From the NCBI GenBank assembly GCA_020721345.1, contig DYMX01000004.1:1-61168 (forward strand): a stretch of DNA of 61,168 bases, written 5' to 3'. The stretch is from Sulfurovum sp. Lineage in GTDB: Bacteria; Campylobacterota; Campylobacteria; Campylobacterales; Sulfurovaceae. The notes under the pieces are model-generated. The model worked only from the letters and a program-made list of their open reading frames with translations, did no database searches and was not told where the DNA came from. The position numbers were made by a program, and so were the translations under genes. Of this stretch, positions 18,364 through 25,983 are shown piece after piece (position 1 is the first letter of the stretch; each line of letters starts with the position of its first letter).

Positions 18364-19935
18364 TTACTTACCCCCTAAGCCAAACCAAAAATTATAATTT
18401 TTGGTTTTTTCTATTTTTGAGAGCAAAACATCATAAATACCATGCGTACCTAATATTGCAGTCAACATTGATGCCAATATCCCAATACTAAGAGTCAATG
18501 CAAATCCTTTTATCGCTCCCGTTCCATACGCATACAAAATAGTACATGCTAAAACTTGGGTAATATTTGAGTCCAAAATAGCTCTCATACCGTTTGAATA
18601 TCCATCATTTAGCGCTTTTTTAATACTCATACCTTCCCTTAAAGCTTCCCTGACCCTCTCATTAATTATAATGTTGGAATCGACCGCTATACCTATAGTT
18701 AAAACGATTCCTGCCATACCGGGCAGTGTCAAAGTTGCGCCAAATAGCGACATAACCGCAACTATTAAAAATATATTTACAATAACTGCAATGTCTGCTA
18801 TAACACCGGCAACACCATAGTAAACAGCCATAAAAATAACAACTGCCAAAAAGCCAAAGATCAAGGCCATTAAACTTGCATTGATGCTATCAGCACCTAA
18901 GCTTGGTCCTATGCTTCTTTTTTCTTCGATAACAACCGGGGCCAAAAGAGCGCCTGAACGAAGAGCTATGGCTATATCATGCGCTTCTTGTTGTGTGAAA
19001 TTGCCTGATATTTGACCTTTTCCGCCACCTATTCTCTCATTGATAACAGGAGCCGAATAGACTTTGTTATCCAAAACAATAGCCATTCTCTTACCGACAC
19101 TTTTGCCTGAAAAATCTCCAAATATCTTTGCGCCTTGGCTATTTAGCTCAAAGTTGATAACAGGCTGATTACTTTGGCTGTATCCAACACTTGCATCCGT
19201 GAGCATAGACCCGTCAAGTATCGGCACATCTTTAAGTAGGTACGGCTCATTTATTGCAACATCTTTTAGTATAACATCACCGAAACTTGCTGCTTCTGCT
19301 TCACTCATTGTTGCAGCCCTAGCGGCTCTCTCTTCATCAACTGCCATCATTTGCAAATGTGCCGATTTTGCTATCAGATCTCTAATCCTCTGCTCGTCGG
19401 CTCCTGTTTTAACGCCTGCAATTTCAACAAGTATTTTATCTTCTCCTTGTTTTGCTACAGTAGGCTCTGCAAGACCGTACATATCAAGCCTATTTCTAAT
19501 GGTCTCGACGGCTTGCGATATCGCATTTTGTTTTGTTTTTGCTATCTCTTCTGCGGTTAATGTAACGGCAAATTTCAGTCCGCTTTCTTTCAAAGATACG
19601 CCTTGAATATCTTTTGAAACAAAATCTTTTAGTTTTGCCACATCGTCATTATCAAGCAATTCAAAAGTTATCGAATTTCCCTCAATTGCTAAATTATCAT
19701 ATATGATGTCATTTTCATCCATCAAAAACTTTAAACTTGTAGCTATTGATTTTGTACGAGACTCTATCGCAACATCAGTTTTTACGCCCAATACCATATG
19801 CAAACCGCCCTGAAGATCAAGCCCCAAAGTTATCTTTTTGCCCCAGCTGGTCTGCATGAGTGTCGGAATAGAAAAACCTATGCCAAAAATAAAAGCTATT
19901 GCAAATATTACTAATCTAAAATTAAACTGCTTCAT
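18364..19935 (-). CDS. secD: Protein translocase subunit SecD
   Basis: 523 residues. There is an N-terminal transmembrane helix, the block GLDLQGGLHMVLGV near 38-51, the large periplasmic P1 region (about 55-330), then five more helices with MAGIVLTIGIAVDSNIIINE near 408-427, the conserved SecD/RND motif. It forms the SecDF-YajC helper complex at the inner membrane. The start overlaps the end of yajC by 14 bp, and the stop lies 1 bp before secF. Confidence 0.97.
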   Translation of the reverse strand: MKQFNFRLVIFAIAFIFGIGFSIPTLMQTSWGKKITLGLDLQGGLHMVLGVKTDVAIESRTKSIATSLKFLMDENDIIYDNLAIEGNSITFELLDNDDVAKLKDFVSKDIQGVSLKESGLKFAVTLTAEEIAKTKQNAISQAVETIRNRLDMYGLAEPTVAKQGEDKILVEIAGVKTGADEQRIRDLIAKSAHLQMMAVDEERAARAATMSEAEAASFGDVILKDVAINEPYLLKDVPILDGSMLTDASVGYSQSNQPVINFELNSQGAKIFGDFSGKSVGKRMAIVLDNKVYSAPVINERIGGGKGQISGNFTQQEAHDIAIALRSGALLAPVVIEEKRSIGPSLGADSINASLMALIFGFLAVVIFMAVYYGVAGVIADIAVIVNIFLIVAVMSLFGATLTLPGMAGIVLTIGIAVDSNIIINERVREALREGMSIKKALNDGYSNGMRAILDSNITQVLACTILYAYGTGAIKGFALTLSIGILASMLTAILGTHGIYDVLLSKIEKTKNYNFWFGLGGK

Positions 19936-20215
19936 TTACCGAATCTACTTTTTTAGCAATAAATGCCTTATCAATTTTAACTATAGTATCCTCATTTAGT
20001 TTTATTTTGATAAAATTCTCTTCAACCTTAACAACTTCGGCATACAATCCGCCGTTTGTGATGATATTATCACCTTTGGCTAGAGCATTGATCATATCTT
20101 TGTGTTTTTGCTGTTGTTTTTGTTGCGGTCTAATGATCAAAAAATAAAAAATTGCAAATAAAGGAATCAGGGGTAGAAATGACATCAATGTATTTCCTTG
20201 TTCGGCACCATTCAT
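19922..20215 (-). CDS. yajC: Preprotein translocase accessory subunit YajC
   Basis: 97 residues: one transmembrane helix (about 11-28, FLPLIPLFAIFYFLII) followed by RPQQKQQQKHKDM and the conserved GDNIITNGG turn near 49-57. YajC joins SecDF. The ATG at 20215 has an AAAGGA site upstream. Its start lies only 12 bp from the proposed start of the divergent lnt gene, so both ribosome sites occupy the same few bases on opposite strands. Confidence 0.95.
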   Translation of the reverse strand: MNGAEQGNTLMSFLPLIPLFAIFYFLIIRPQQKQQQKHKDMINALAKGDNIITNGGLYAEVVKVEENFIKIKLNEDTIVKIDKAFIAKKVDSVNEAV

Positions 20216-20227
20216 GGAGTTATCCTT

Positions 20228-21502
20228 TTGTCTAAAAAAATTTTTAAATATTTTACCACCGATGATATACTAAAGGGCTTAACTGTAGCTATTTTACTCT
20301 CTTCGTTTATATACTTTTCACACCTAAATATAGAAGCAAAATTTTTAAATACTGTCTTTGGGTTACTTGGCTTATATCTCATGATCGGGAATAAAAACAG
20401 GGCTTGGTTTTGGAGCGGTTTTTTTATAGCGCTGCTTTGGTTTTGGTGGATACTCCTTAGTTTTAGATTTTACGGTATGTTCTGGGCAATACCCATAGGT
20501 ACACTTCTTGTTGCGCTTGTTTATGGATCTTTGTTTTGGTTTGCAGCTTTCGCTTCAAACAAATTGGCTCAATTTACAAAATTACCGCTATATTTATTTC
20601 ATGCTATTTGGCTTTTTATTTTTAGCTACATTCATCCATTTGGCTTTGATTGGTTCAAGCCGGAACTTATATTTATCGATAGCTATATAGGCATCAATAA
20701 ATGGCAATTTGTTATTGTTCTAAGCGCCGTTGTTCTCTCTAAAATCTCGAGCAAACCTATATTTTTATCACTTGTAGTCTTTGCATATGGCGGCTGGATA
20801 ACAAATCATAAAAACGAGGATTTGCGAGATATAAAAATTGTTACAACAAATATCAGCGTAGATGACAAGTGGCAGCAGGAACATCAAGATGTAATGTTTA
20901 AAATCTTTTTTTATGAAATAGACAAAGCCATTGCCCAGAAAAAGCAAATAATTGTATTCCCCGAGTCGGTTTTTCCCCTGTTTTTAAATCTAGAACCCAA
21001 ACTATTATCTCAACTCCAAGAAAAAGCTAAAAAAATAGACATGGTCATAGGAGCGCTATATTGGGATAAAACAATTCCTCGAAACTCTACATATGTATTT
21101 GCAAATGATAAAATAACGGTTATAAACAAAGTGGTGCTTGTGCCGTTCGGCGAAGCAAACCCTCTTCCCCAATGGCTTGGAAAATATATAAACAAAATAT
21201 TTTTCAAAGAAGGAGTCATCGACTATGTCGCAAGTGATGATATAATTGATTATAAACTTGACGGCAAAAAGATAAGAAATGCCATATGCTATGAAGCGAC
21301 AAGCGAAAAACTCTATATGAACGATCCGAAATATATGATAGTTATAAGCAATAACGGATGGTTCCTGCCATCCACAGAACCGGTATTGCAGCAGCTATTG
21401 CTCAAATATTACAGCAAAAAATACGGCACTACTATATATCATAGTATCAATATGTCCCCATCTTATATCATCAAAAACGGTAAGGTTTTTTATCAAAAAT
21501 AG
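20228..21502 (+). CDS. lnt: Apolipoprotein N-acyltransferase
   Basis: 424 residues from the TTG at 20228, chosen because GGAG lies eight bases before it; an in-frame ATG at 20198 would run back into yajC. The N-terminal half has six or so membrane helices, and the C-terminal half is a periplasmic nitrilase domain. Catalytic elements are Glu in FPESVFPLF, Lys in the downstream GALYWDK region and Cys in RNAICYEATSE. It transfers the third acyl chain to lipoproteins. Its last 75 bp are duplicated at 23823-23897, and its C-terminus (VFYQK) differs from the one the second copy would give (VFYIQP), suggesting the end was replaced. Confidence 0.92.
   Translation: MSKKIFKYFTTDDILKGLTVAILLSSFIYFSHLNIEAKFLNTVFGLLGLYLMIGNKNRAWFWSGFFIALLWFWWILLSFRFYGMFWAIPIGTLLVALVYGSLFWFAAFASNKLAQFTKLPLYLFHAIWLFIFSYIHPFGFDWFKPELIFIDSYIGINKWQFVIVLSAVVLSKISSKPIFLSLVVFAYGGWITNHKNEDLRDIKIVTTNISVDDKWQQEHQDVMFKIFFYEIDKAIAQKKQIIVFPESVFPLFLNLEPKLLSQLQEKAKKIDMVIGALYWDKTIPRNSTYVFANDKITVINKVVLVPFGEANPLPQWLGKYINKIFFKEGVIDYVASDDIIDYKLDGKKIRNAICYEATSEKLYMNDPKYMIVISNNGWFLPSTEPVLQQLLLKYYSKKYGTTIYHSINMSPSYIIKNGKVFYQK
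21419..21493. repeat. 75-bp direct repeat, left copy (3' end of lnt)
   Basis: This stretch recurs at 23823-23897 with one mismatch (A at 21436, C at 23840), 74 of 75 identical. It codes the last residues of Lnt. The two copies bound a 2.3-kb segment with three accessory genes, which is the pattern left by site-specific or duplicative insertion at a gene's 3' end. Confidence 0.95.
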
Positions 21503-21537
21503 GGTTATTCTATCATATCAACTCACAAAACTCTTTA

Positions 21538-21759
21538 CTATATGCCTTGAGACTGTACGCTTTTTCCTGCCAATGAGCCTGATGGCATAGGTATGATCGC
21601 TCTAAATGCTTTTAGTTTTTCTTCTCTTGCCAATCCTTGATATTTCTCTTCTATCATATCTCTGATGATGTCGGTTTGACTTACGCGTTCTCTTGCTGCT
21701 AACTCTTCAAGATGACTAGCTATCTCTTCGCTAAATAAAAAATTTTTTCGTATGGTCAT
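21538..21759 (-). CDS. Ribbon-helix-helix antitoxin-like protein, no toxin beside it
   Basis: 73 residues from the ATG at 21759, which has AGGA at a good distance; the ATG at 21762 is too close. The N-terminal strand MTIRKNFLFSEEIASHL and helices fit a CopG/RHH DNA-binding fold of an antitoxin or regulator. The tail ends GSLAGKSVQSQGI; relatives I recall run on as KSVQSIKA..., so the last residues may be altered by a junction at the island edge. No toxin gene lies downstream, where lnt converges 35 bp away. It may be an orphan remnant or a regulator of the island. Confidence 0.7.
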   Translation of the reverse strand: MTIRKNFLFSEEIASHLEELAARERVSQTDIIRDMIEEKYQGLAREEKLKAFRAIIPMPSGSLAGKSVQSQGI

Positions 21760-21823
21760 CATAGTTTCCTACATATCATATCATACAATAAAATACATAT
21801 AAGAGTATAAAAATAATAACTAT

Positions 21824-23365
21824 TTAATTACTAAACAAATCAAATCTTTTATCATAGTATTTACCATTTATTTCAAGTAATCCTAAAATCGTATTATCAA
21901 CATTATCAAGTTGATATTTGTATTTTGTTACATTTTTATCTATTTGTGATATTTTTGGCGACCAAAAAATCATAGGTATATCCCATTGTTCATTTGCTTT
22001 ATGATTATGACCTGAAAAGTTATCATTATGACAAACATCCTGACCGTGATCGGGATGATACAGCAAAACACTATTCTTTGCGCCTTCGCTCTGTTTTAAA
22101 ATATTGATAAGCTGATATCTTATATAGTCACTATATAAAATGCTATTGTCATATAAATTCCTAAAAACCAATGCCCAATCTTCTCTCCCTTTTGTTTTTA
22201 AATCATTTATAGTTTTGTCATTAAAAATATATGTGAATTTGTCGTATGATTTAGGATATCTAAAATTGTATGCGGGATGCGATCCCAAAAGATGTACAAT
22301 TATAAATTTTTTATCATAATTATCTTTGATTGCTTCTTTAAATGGCAACAAAACTGTCTCATCATAAGATCCCTCACTTCTAGAATCTCCTTTATTTGTT
22401 AAAACGATATTATTTGCGCGAGATGCAAAAAGATTCATCTCTCCATAATTGTCACTGCTGTGATTTGATATCCAATATACTTTATATCCTACTTTTTTTG
22501 CCATCAGTAAGACATCTGGCTCTTTTTGCCATTCGTTTGGTTTTTGAATCGTTGCAGGCGTAAGCATTCTCTCAAAAGCCGTAATAGTAGCTGGCGCAGC
22601 GGCAGTAATATTGTCAAATACTAAAAGTTCATTTTTTATAGATGATAACATAGGCGTTGTATTTCTTTTATATCCATATAAAGACCAGTTATATTTTGTA
22701 TCACTTTCTCCTATAACCCAAACTACTGTTCTTTTATTCTCTTTTCCAACATTATGCATTGATGACAAGGTGGTGGATTTTATATTTTTATTTACGCTAT
22801 TGAATAATTCTTGACTTTGCTTTATCCCTACTTGCCATTTTGTATAATAATATGGAAAATAGATAAGTGGATTTGAGCGGCGAAGAGATGGATTTAAGTG
22901 AGCAATAATCAGCAGAATGGTTACAATAATTGCCATTTTTTTTGAAGACTCTTTTGTATTGGTATAAAAAACAAAATAAATATACGCCGTAAATGAAATA
23001 ACAAAAATAACAAAATGTTTCAAAATAAACCATTTATACTGTAAGAAAAACTCGCTGCTCTCTTGTATATCTGTTGAAAATATAGACTGAATAACTATAA
23101 TATCATCTTGACCTATTCCAAAAATATCTCTTAGTGCAGAATGAAAACTCATATTGAAAAAAATTATAAATATAAAAAATATTAATGTGGCATTGATATA
23201 AATATTTTTTTGAAATCTACTTATCCACGATAGCAAAACTACTATTATAAAAAATCCAATAAGAGCTATTTTGCCTGCTCTAGAATAATTTATATAGTCC
23301 ATTAGATAAAAACTTAAAGGAAAAAGTAAAAATAAAAAAGCTTTAGAAAGTGAAGATTGAAACAT
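21824..23365 (-). CDS. Phosphoethanolamine transferase (EptA/EptC/CptA-like)
   Basis: 513 residues: five membrane helices in about 1-170, then a periplasmic alkaline-phosphatase/sulfatase domain. Visible motifs are VVWVIGESDTKYNWSLYGYKR, the nucleophile Thr region TAAAPATITAFERM, and the metal site HPDHGQDVCHND. Such enzymes add phosphoethanolamine to lipid A, core sugars or, in C. jejuni EptC, the flagellar rod. Addition to lipid A lowers the charge and gives polymyxin resistance. The substrate is not decidable here. It lies in the repeat-flanked island, divergent from an XRE regulator, under a promoter with operator-like palindromes. The N-terminal half is extremely AT-rich. Confidence 0.88.
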   Translation of the reverse strand: MFQSSLSKAFLFLLFPLSFYLMDYINYSRAGKIALIGFFIIVVLLSWISRFQKNIYINATLIFFIFIIFFNMSFHSALRDIFGIGQDDIIVIQSIFSTDIQESSEFFLQYKWFILKHFVIFVISFTAYIYFVFYTNTKESSKKMAIIVTILLIIAHLNPSLRRSNPLIYFPYYYTKWQVGIKQSQELFNSVNKNIKSTTLSSMHNVGKENKRTVVWVIGESDTKYNWSLYGYKRNTTPMLSSIKNELLVFDNITAAAPATITAFERMLTPATIQKPNEWQKEPDVLLMAKKVGYKVYWISNHSSDNYGEMNLFASRANNIVLTNKGDSRSEGSYDETVLLPFKEAIKDNYDKKFIIVHLLGSHPAYNFRYPKSYDKFTYIFNDKTINDLKTKGREDWALVFRNLYDNSILYSDYIRYQLINILKQSEGAKNSVLLYHPDHGQDVCHNDNFSGHNHKANEQWDIPMIFWSPKISQIDKNVTKYKYQLDNVDNTILGLLEINGKYYDKRFDLFSN

Positions 23366-23380
23366 TTTGTCCTCTTTACA

Positions 23381-23392
23381 TAGTAATTACTA
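23381..23392. promoter_or_regulatory. Operator-like palindrome 1, ept leader
   Basis: TAGTAATTACTA is a perfect 12-bp palindrome. It lies between the predicted ept transcription start and its ATG. The second site 51 bp away shares TAGTRATTACTAG. Candidate binding site of the divergent XRE protein. Confidence 0.6.
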
Positions 23393-23393
23393 G

Positions 23394-23422
23394 TTGAAGA
23401 AAAGATTATATCGGATTACAAT
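23394..23422 (+). promoter_or_regulatory. Promoter of the XRE regulator gene
   Basis: TTGAAG at 23394-23399, a 17-bp spacer, and TACAAT at 23417-23422. The expected start near 23429 falls at the edge of palindrome 2, so repressor bound there would block it. Confidence 0.5.
23405..23410 (-). promoter_or_regulatory. -10 box of the ept promoter
   Basis: TATAAT on the minus strand at 23410-23405, with a transcription start expected near 23398. Palindrome 2 covers the upstream -35 area (no clear -35 consensus), and palindrome 1 lies downstream of the start, so both could serve repression. Confidence 0.5.
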
Positions 23423-23431
23423 TAAACAAAT

Positions 23432-23443
23432 TAGTGATTACTA
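23432..23443. promoter_or_regulatory. Operator-like palindrome 2, overlapping the regulator start
   Basis: TAGTGATTACTA, one base away from the perfect palindrome of site 1, extended to a shared 13-mer TAGTRATTACTAG. The spacing of 51 bp is close to five helical turns, so two dimers would sit on one face of the DNA. Confidence 0.6.
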
Positions 23444-23700
23444 GGCAGGTTTTGAAAACAGCAGAAGATTTAAATGAAGATCAAATAGATGATTTTTATA
23501 AAATGATTGGCGCTAATGTCAAGAAAAAAAGAATGGAAAAGGGTTTTACTCAGCTTCAATTATCTTATGCGCTTGGGCATAAATCCGTAGGTCTTGTATC
23601 TCAAAGTGAACTTTATCTCAAAAAGCAACACTTCAATATAAAACACTTGTATCAGATAGCTTATATTTTGAATTGTGATATAAAAGATTTTTTTAATTAA
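23434..23700 (+). CDS. XRE-family helix-turn-helix regulator
   Basis: Up to 88 residues. The HTH_3 fold occupies about 25-88: IGANVKKKRMEKGFTQLQLS with recognition helix around SVGLVSQSEL and the C-terminal NCDIKDFF typical of the family. The start is uncertain: GTG at 23434 would be nearly leaderless and lies inside palindrome 2, and TTG at 23452 follows an AGGCAGG stretch closely. It is divergent from ept across 68 bp holding two matching palindromes, so it is probably an autoregulator that also controls ept. It is the right-hand gene of the repeat-flanked island. Confidence 0.85.
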   Translation: MITRQVLKTAEDLNEDQIDDFYKMIGANVKKKRMEKGFTQLQLSYALGHKSVGLVSQSELYLKKQHFNIKHLYQIAYILNCDIKDFFN

Positions 23701-23766
23701 AAACTATGAAAACCTGCAAGAAATAGTAAACAAACTGTCAACTAAAAAACATTTTGAAAATAACTA

Positions 23767-23790
23767 GACTGCTTCGTTCCTCGCAGTGAC
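23767..23790 (-). repeat. Copy of a widespread GCGAGGAACGAAGC-type short repeat
   Basis: Read on the minus strand it is GTCACTGCGAGGAACGAAGC followed by AGTC. This resembles the dispersed CATTGCGAGGAACGAAGCAATC element seen in many unrelated bacterial genomes. It contains an ACTGC/GCAGT inverted repeat. Only one copy is seen in this window. Recognition is from memory of the motif. Confidence 0.5.
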
Positions 23791-23810
23791 AAAAACTAAT
23801 TATAGTTTTT
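23791..23810 (+). terminator. Terminator-like hairpin after xre
   Basis: AAAAACTA (23791-23798), loop ATTA, TAGTTTTT (23803-23810). The arm ends in five T residues, so it could work as an intrinsic terminator on either strand, though the stem has little GC. Confidence 0.45.
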
Positions 23811-23822
23811 AGAGACTGTATC

Positions 23823-23897
23823 AAATACGGCACTACTATCTATCATAGTATCAATATGTCCCCATCTTATATCATCAAAAACGGTAAGGTTTTTTAT
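23823..23897. repeat. 75-bp direct repeat, right copy (lnt 3' end)
   Basis: Matches 21419-21493 with a single mismatch. Read in the lnt frame it ends KNGKVFYIQP then stop, against KNGKVFYQK in the left copy. The right copy is probably the original end of lnt, left behind when the island entered. Confidence 0.95.
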
Positions 23898-23930
23898 ATC
23901 CAGCCATAATTGTGAGTATTTTTATTCTTG

Positions 23931-23960
23931 TTGTAAAAGTATTCAGGCTTATAGTATAAT
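23931..23960 (+). promoter_or_regulatory. Sigma70-like promoter upstream of yaeQ
   Basis: TTGTAA at 23931-23936, an 18-bp spacer, and TATAAT at 23955-23960. It lies just right of the repeat and gives a leader of about 50 nt before yaeQ. Confidence 0.5.
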
Positions 23961-23989
23961 TTGAATATCTTACAAAGCAAGGACATGAA

Positions 23990-24016
23990 ATGAATATAGA
24001 TTTAGGCAATGTCTAA
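23990..24016 (+). CDS. Possible 8-codon leader ORF overlapping yaeQ start
   Basis: ATG at 23990 gives MNIDLGNV and a TAA whose last base is the A of the yaeQ ATG (TAATG). GGAC lies five bases before it. This would couple yaeQ translation to the leader. It could equally be chance. Confidence 0.25.
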   Translation: MNIDLGNV

Positions 24017-24546
24017 TGGCGATCGGTTCAATGGTATGCAAGGTCGAACTAAACATTGCAAATATAGATACAAACTATTATGAAACTCACGAAATAACAA
24101 TAGCAAAACATCCATCAGAAACAGAGCTAAGGGTTATGGCAAGGCTTGTAGCTTTTATCTTTCACGCAACTGATAGACTAATCATAAATCAAGGTGTAGA
24201 TAATGACGATGACCCAGCTTTATGGCAGAAAAACTATGGTGGAAATGTAGAACTTTGGATCGATTTGGCGCAGGTTGATGAAAAGCGGCTAAGAAAGGCT
24301 TGCGGAAGGAGTGAACAAGTAATAATTTATCTATATAATTTAGGAAGTGCGACTGCTTGGTGGAAACAAAATGGCGGTTTATACGCTAGATTTAAAAACC
24401 TGAGCGTTAAATATATCAATCTTGAGGGAATTGAAAAATTATTTAGCAGAACCATGAGAATTCAAGCCACTATTACTGATGGCGAATTAAGCCTCAATAG
24501 CGACAATGGGGATTTCCATGTCATTCCAGATATTTGGAAACGGTAA
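24016..24546 (+). CDS. yaeQ: YaeQ family protein
   Basis: 176 residues, matching YaeQ end to end by recall: HEITIAKHPSETELRVMARLVAF, DDDPALWQKNYGGNVELWID, DEKRLRKACGRSEQV and the C-terminal RTMRIQATITDGELSL. YaeQ has a PD-(D/E)XK nuclease fold. A role in suppressing loss of RfaH has been reported, but the molecular function is unclear. The family is mainly known from gamma- and betaproteobacteria, so its presence here beside an island edge may reflect transfer. It has its own promoter and a weak ribosome site (AGG nine bases upstream). Confidence 0.92.
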   Translation: MAIGSMVCKVELNIANIDTNYYETHEITIAKHPSETELRVMARLVAFIFHATDRLIINQGVDNDDDPALWQKNYGGNVELWIDLAQVDEKRLRKACGRSEQVIIYLYNLGSATAWWKQNGGLYARFKNLSVKYINLEGIEKLFSRTMRIQATITDGELSLNSDNGDFHVIPDIWKR

Positions 24547-24637
24547 AGCCCTTGTTATAAGAAGTGAAAGTTGTGATTGTTATTGACCAAATGGTGAAAT
24601 TCACAATTTTAAAACAAACTTCATAGTATAATTCTGC

Positions 24638-24982
24638 ATGACAAAAAAGTTTTTTCTAGCCCCTATAAAAATGTATCAAAATATCTCTAGGCTTATGCCT
24701 GGAAAATGCAGATACTATCCTACTTGTTCGGAATATGCCAAATGGCAGTTTGAAACTACAGATCCGCTTAGCGCGTCATTTAATTCAACTCTTAGAATAT
24801 TAAGATGCAATCAATTTTTTGCAGGCGGAATAGACTATCCTGTTATCAAATATAACACGCCAAAATTTTCTATTAAAAAGCCTGATATTAACAACAATTA
24901 TGGCAAAATAGATATCAAATATTGGCTTATACCAAAAGACAAAACACACTACTATGTCGTAAAGGATTTTCATGACAATTGA
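24638..24982 (+). CDS. yidD: Membrane protein insertion efficiency factor YidD
   Basis: 114 residues. The YidD signature PGKCRYYPTCSEYAKWQF is at about 22-39, with a Cys pair, followed by LRILRCNQFFAGGIDYPV. YidD is a peripheral inner-membrane protein that assists YidC. It normally sits between rnpA and yidC; here it is separate and joined to pyrC, with an 11-bp overlap. Its C-terminus (about 70-114) is longer than in E. coli YidD (85 aa) and is hydrophilic. Confidence 0.92.
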   Translation: MTKKFFLAPIKMYQNISRLMPGKCRYYPTCSEYAKWQFETTDPLSASFNSTLRILRCNQFFAGGIDYPVIKYNTPKFSIKKPDINNNYGKIDIKYWLIPKDKTHYYVVKDFHDN

Positions 24983-25979
24983 GCTTAACAGTCCGCTTGA
25001 TATGCACCTGCATTTAAGAGATCACGAGATGTTAAATGTGGTTGCTCCACTAACAAGCCATAGCTTTGCAGGCGCTCTTATTATGCCAAATCTTGTTCCG
25101 CCTATTGAGACGCTTGATGCCCTCTTGGCTTACAAAGAGAGAATTTTAACCGTTACAAAAAACGATATTTTTAAGCCATACATGACGCTCTTTTTTAGAG
25201 ATAGTTATGATTATGATTTTTTGAAAAGTTTTGGTAGCGAATTGAGCGCTATCAAGCTTTATCCTGCAGGAATTACGACAAACAGCGAGGGCGGAGTCAG
25301 CGGATTTGATGTGAAAAAACTCTCCCCTACGCTTGAAGTCATGAGCGAACTTGGGATCCCTCTTTGCATACATGGAGAAACAAACGGTTTTGTAATGGAT
25401 AGAGAAGCGCAGTTTGTGCCTATATATGAAAAATTGGCAAGCGCTTTTCCTCGCCTTAATATCATCATGGAACACATAACGACCAAAGAAAGTGTGGAAG
25501 CTCTTGAGCGTCATGAAAATCTATATGCCACCATTACTCTTCATCACTTGTTGATCACCCTTGATGATGTAGCTGGCGGAATGCTGCGTCCCCACCTGTT
25601 CTGCAAACCTATCGCAAAAAGACCGCATGATCGAGATGCTCTACTTGATGTTGCATTGTCCGCTCATCCAAAAGTAATGTTTGGCTCAGATTCAGCCCCG
25701 CATCCAAAACATGCAAAAGAATCATGCGGATGCGCTGCCGGGGTATTTACGGCTCCGTTGGCTTTGGCAAAACTAGCAGAGATTTTTATGGAAAAATCAT
25801 CAGTTGCTAATTTACAAAAATTCGTTTCAGATAATGCAAGAGCGATATACAATATCACGCCTTTAAGCAAAAAAGTGATACTAGAAGACAATCCTATGAA
25901 TGTTCCACATAATTACGGTGAAGTAGTACCGATGTATGCTGGAGAGAGCATATCTTGGAGCATCAAAAGCATAGAGTAA
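24972..25979 (+). CDS. pyrC: Dihydroorotase
   Basis: 335 residues, type II dihydroorotase that closes carbamoyl aspartate to dihydroorotate in pyrimidine synthesis. Zinc ligands His12 and His14 lie in MHLHLRDH; the carbamylated Lys is in AIKLYPAGITTNSEGG (about 95-110). HGETNG and MEHITTKE carry further His ligands, and GSDSAPHPKHAKE holds the catalytic Asp. The carB gene elsewhere in this window is in the same pathway. It overlaps yidD and is followed 4 bp later by the carbonic anhydrase gene. Confidence 0.97.
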   Translation: MTIELNSPLDMHLHLRDHEMLNVVAPLTSHSFAGALIMPNLVPPIETLDALLAYKERILTVTKNDIFKPYMTLFFRDSYDYDFLKSFGSELSAIKLYPAGITTNSEGGVSGFDVKKLSPTLEVMSELGIPLCIHGETNGFVMDREAQFVPIYEKLASAFPRLNIIMEHITTKESVEALERHENLYATITLHHLLITLDDVAGGMLRPHLFCKPIAKRPHDRDALLDVALSAHPKVMFGSDSAPHPKHAKESCGCAAGVFTAPLALAKLAEIFMEKSSVANLQKFVSDNARAIYNITPLSKKVILEDNPMNVPHNYGEVVPMYAGESISWSIKSIE

Positions 25980-25983
25980 AAAA

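Larger units (their letters stand above)
23701..24015. other. Gene-free 315-bp interval with island right edge
   Basis: Contents in order: an AT-rich stretch after the xre stop; a 24-bp motif (23767-23790); a terminator-like hairpin (23791-23810); the right 75-bp lnt repeat (23823-23897), which runs on in the lnt frame to FYIQP and a stop; then the yaeQ promoter and a short leader ORF. No other gene is seen. Confidence 0.8.
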
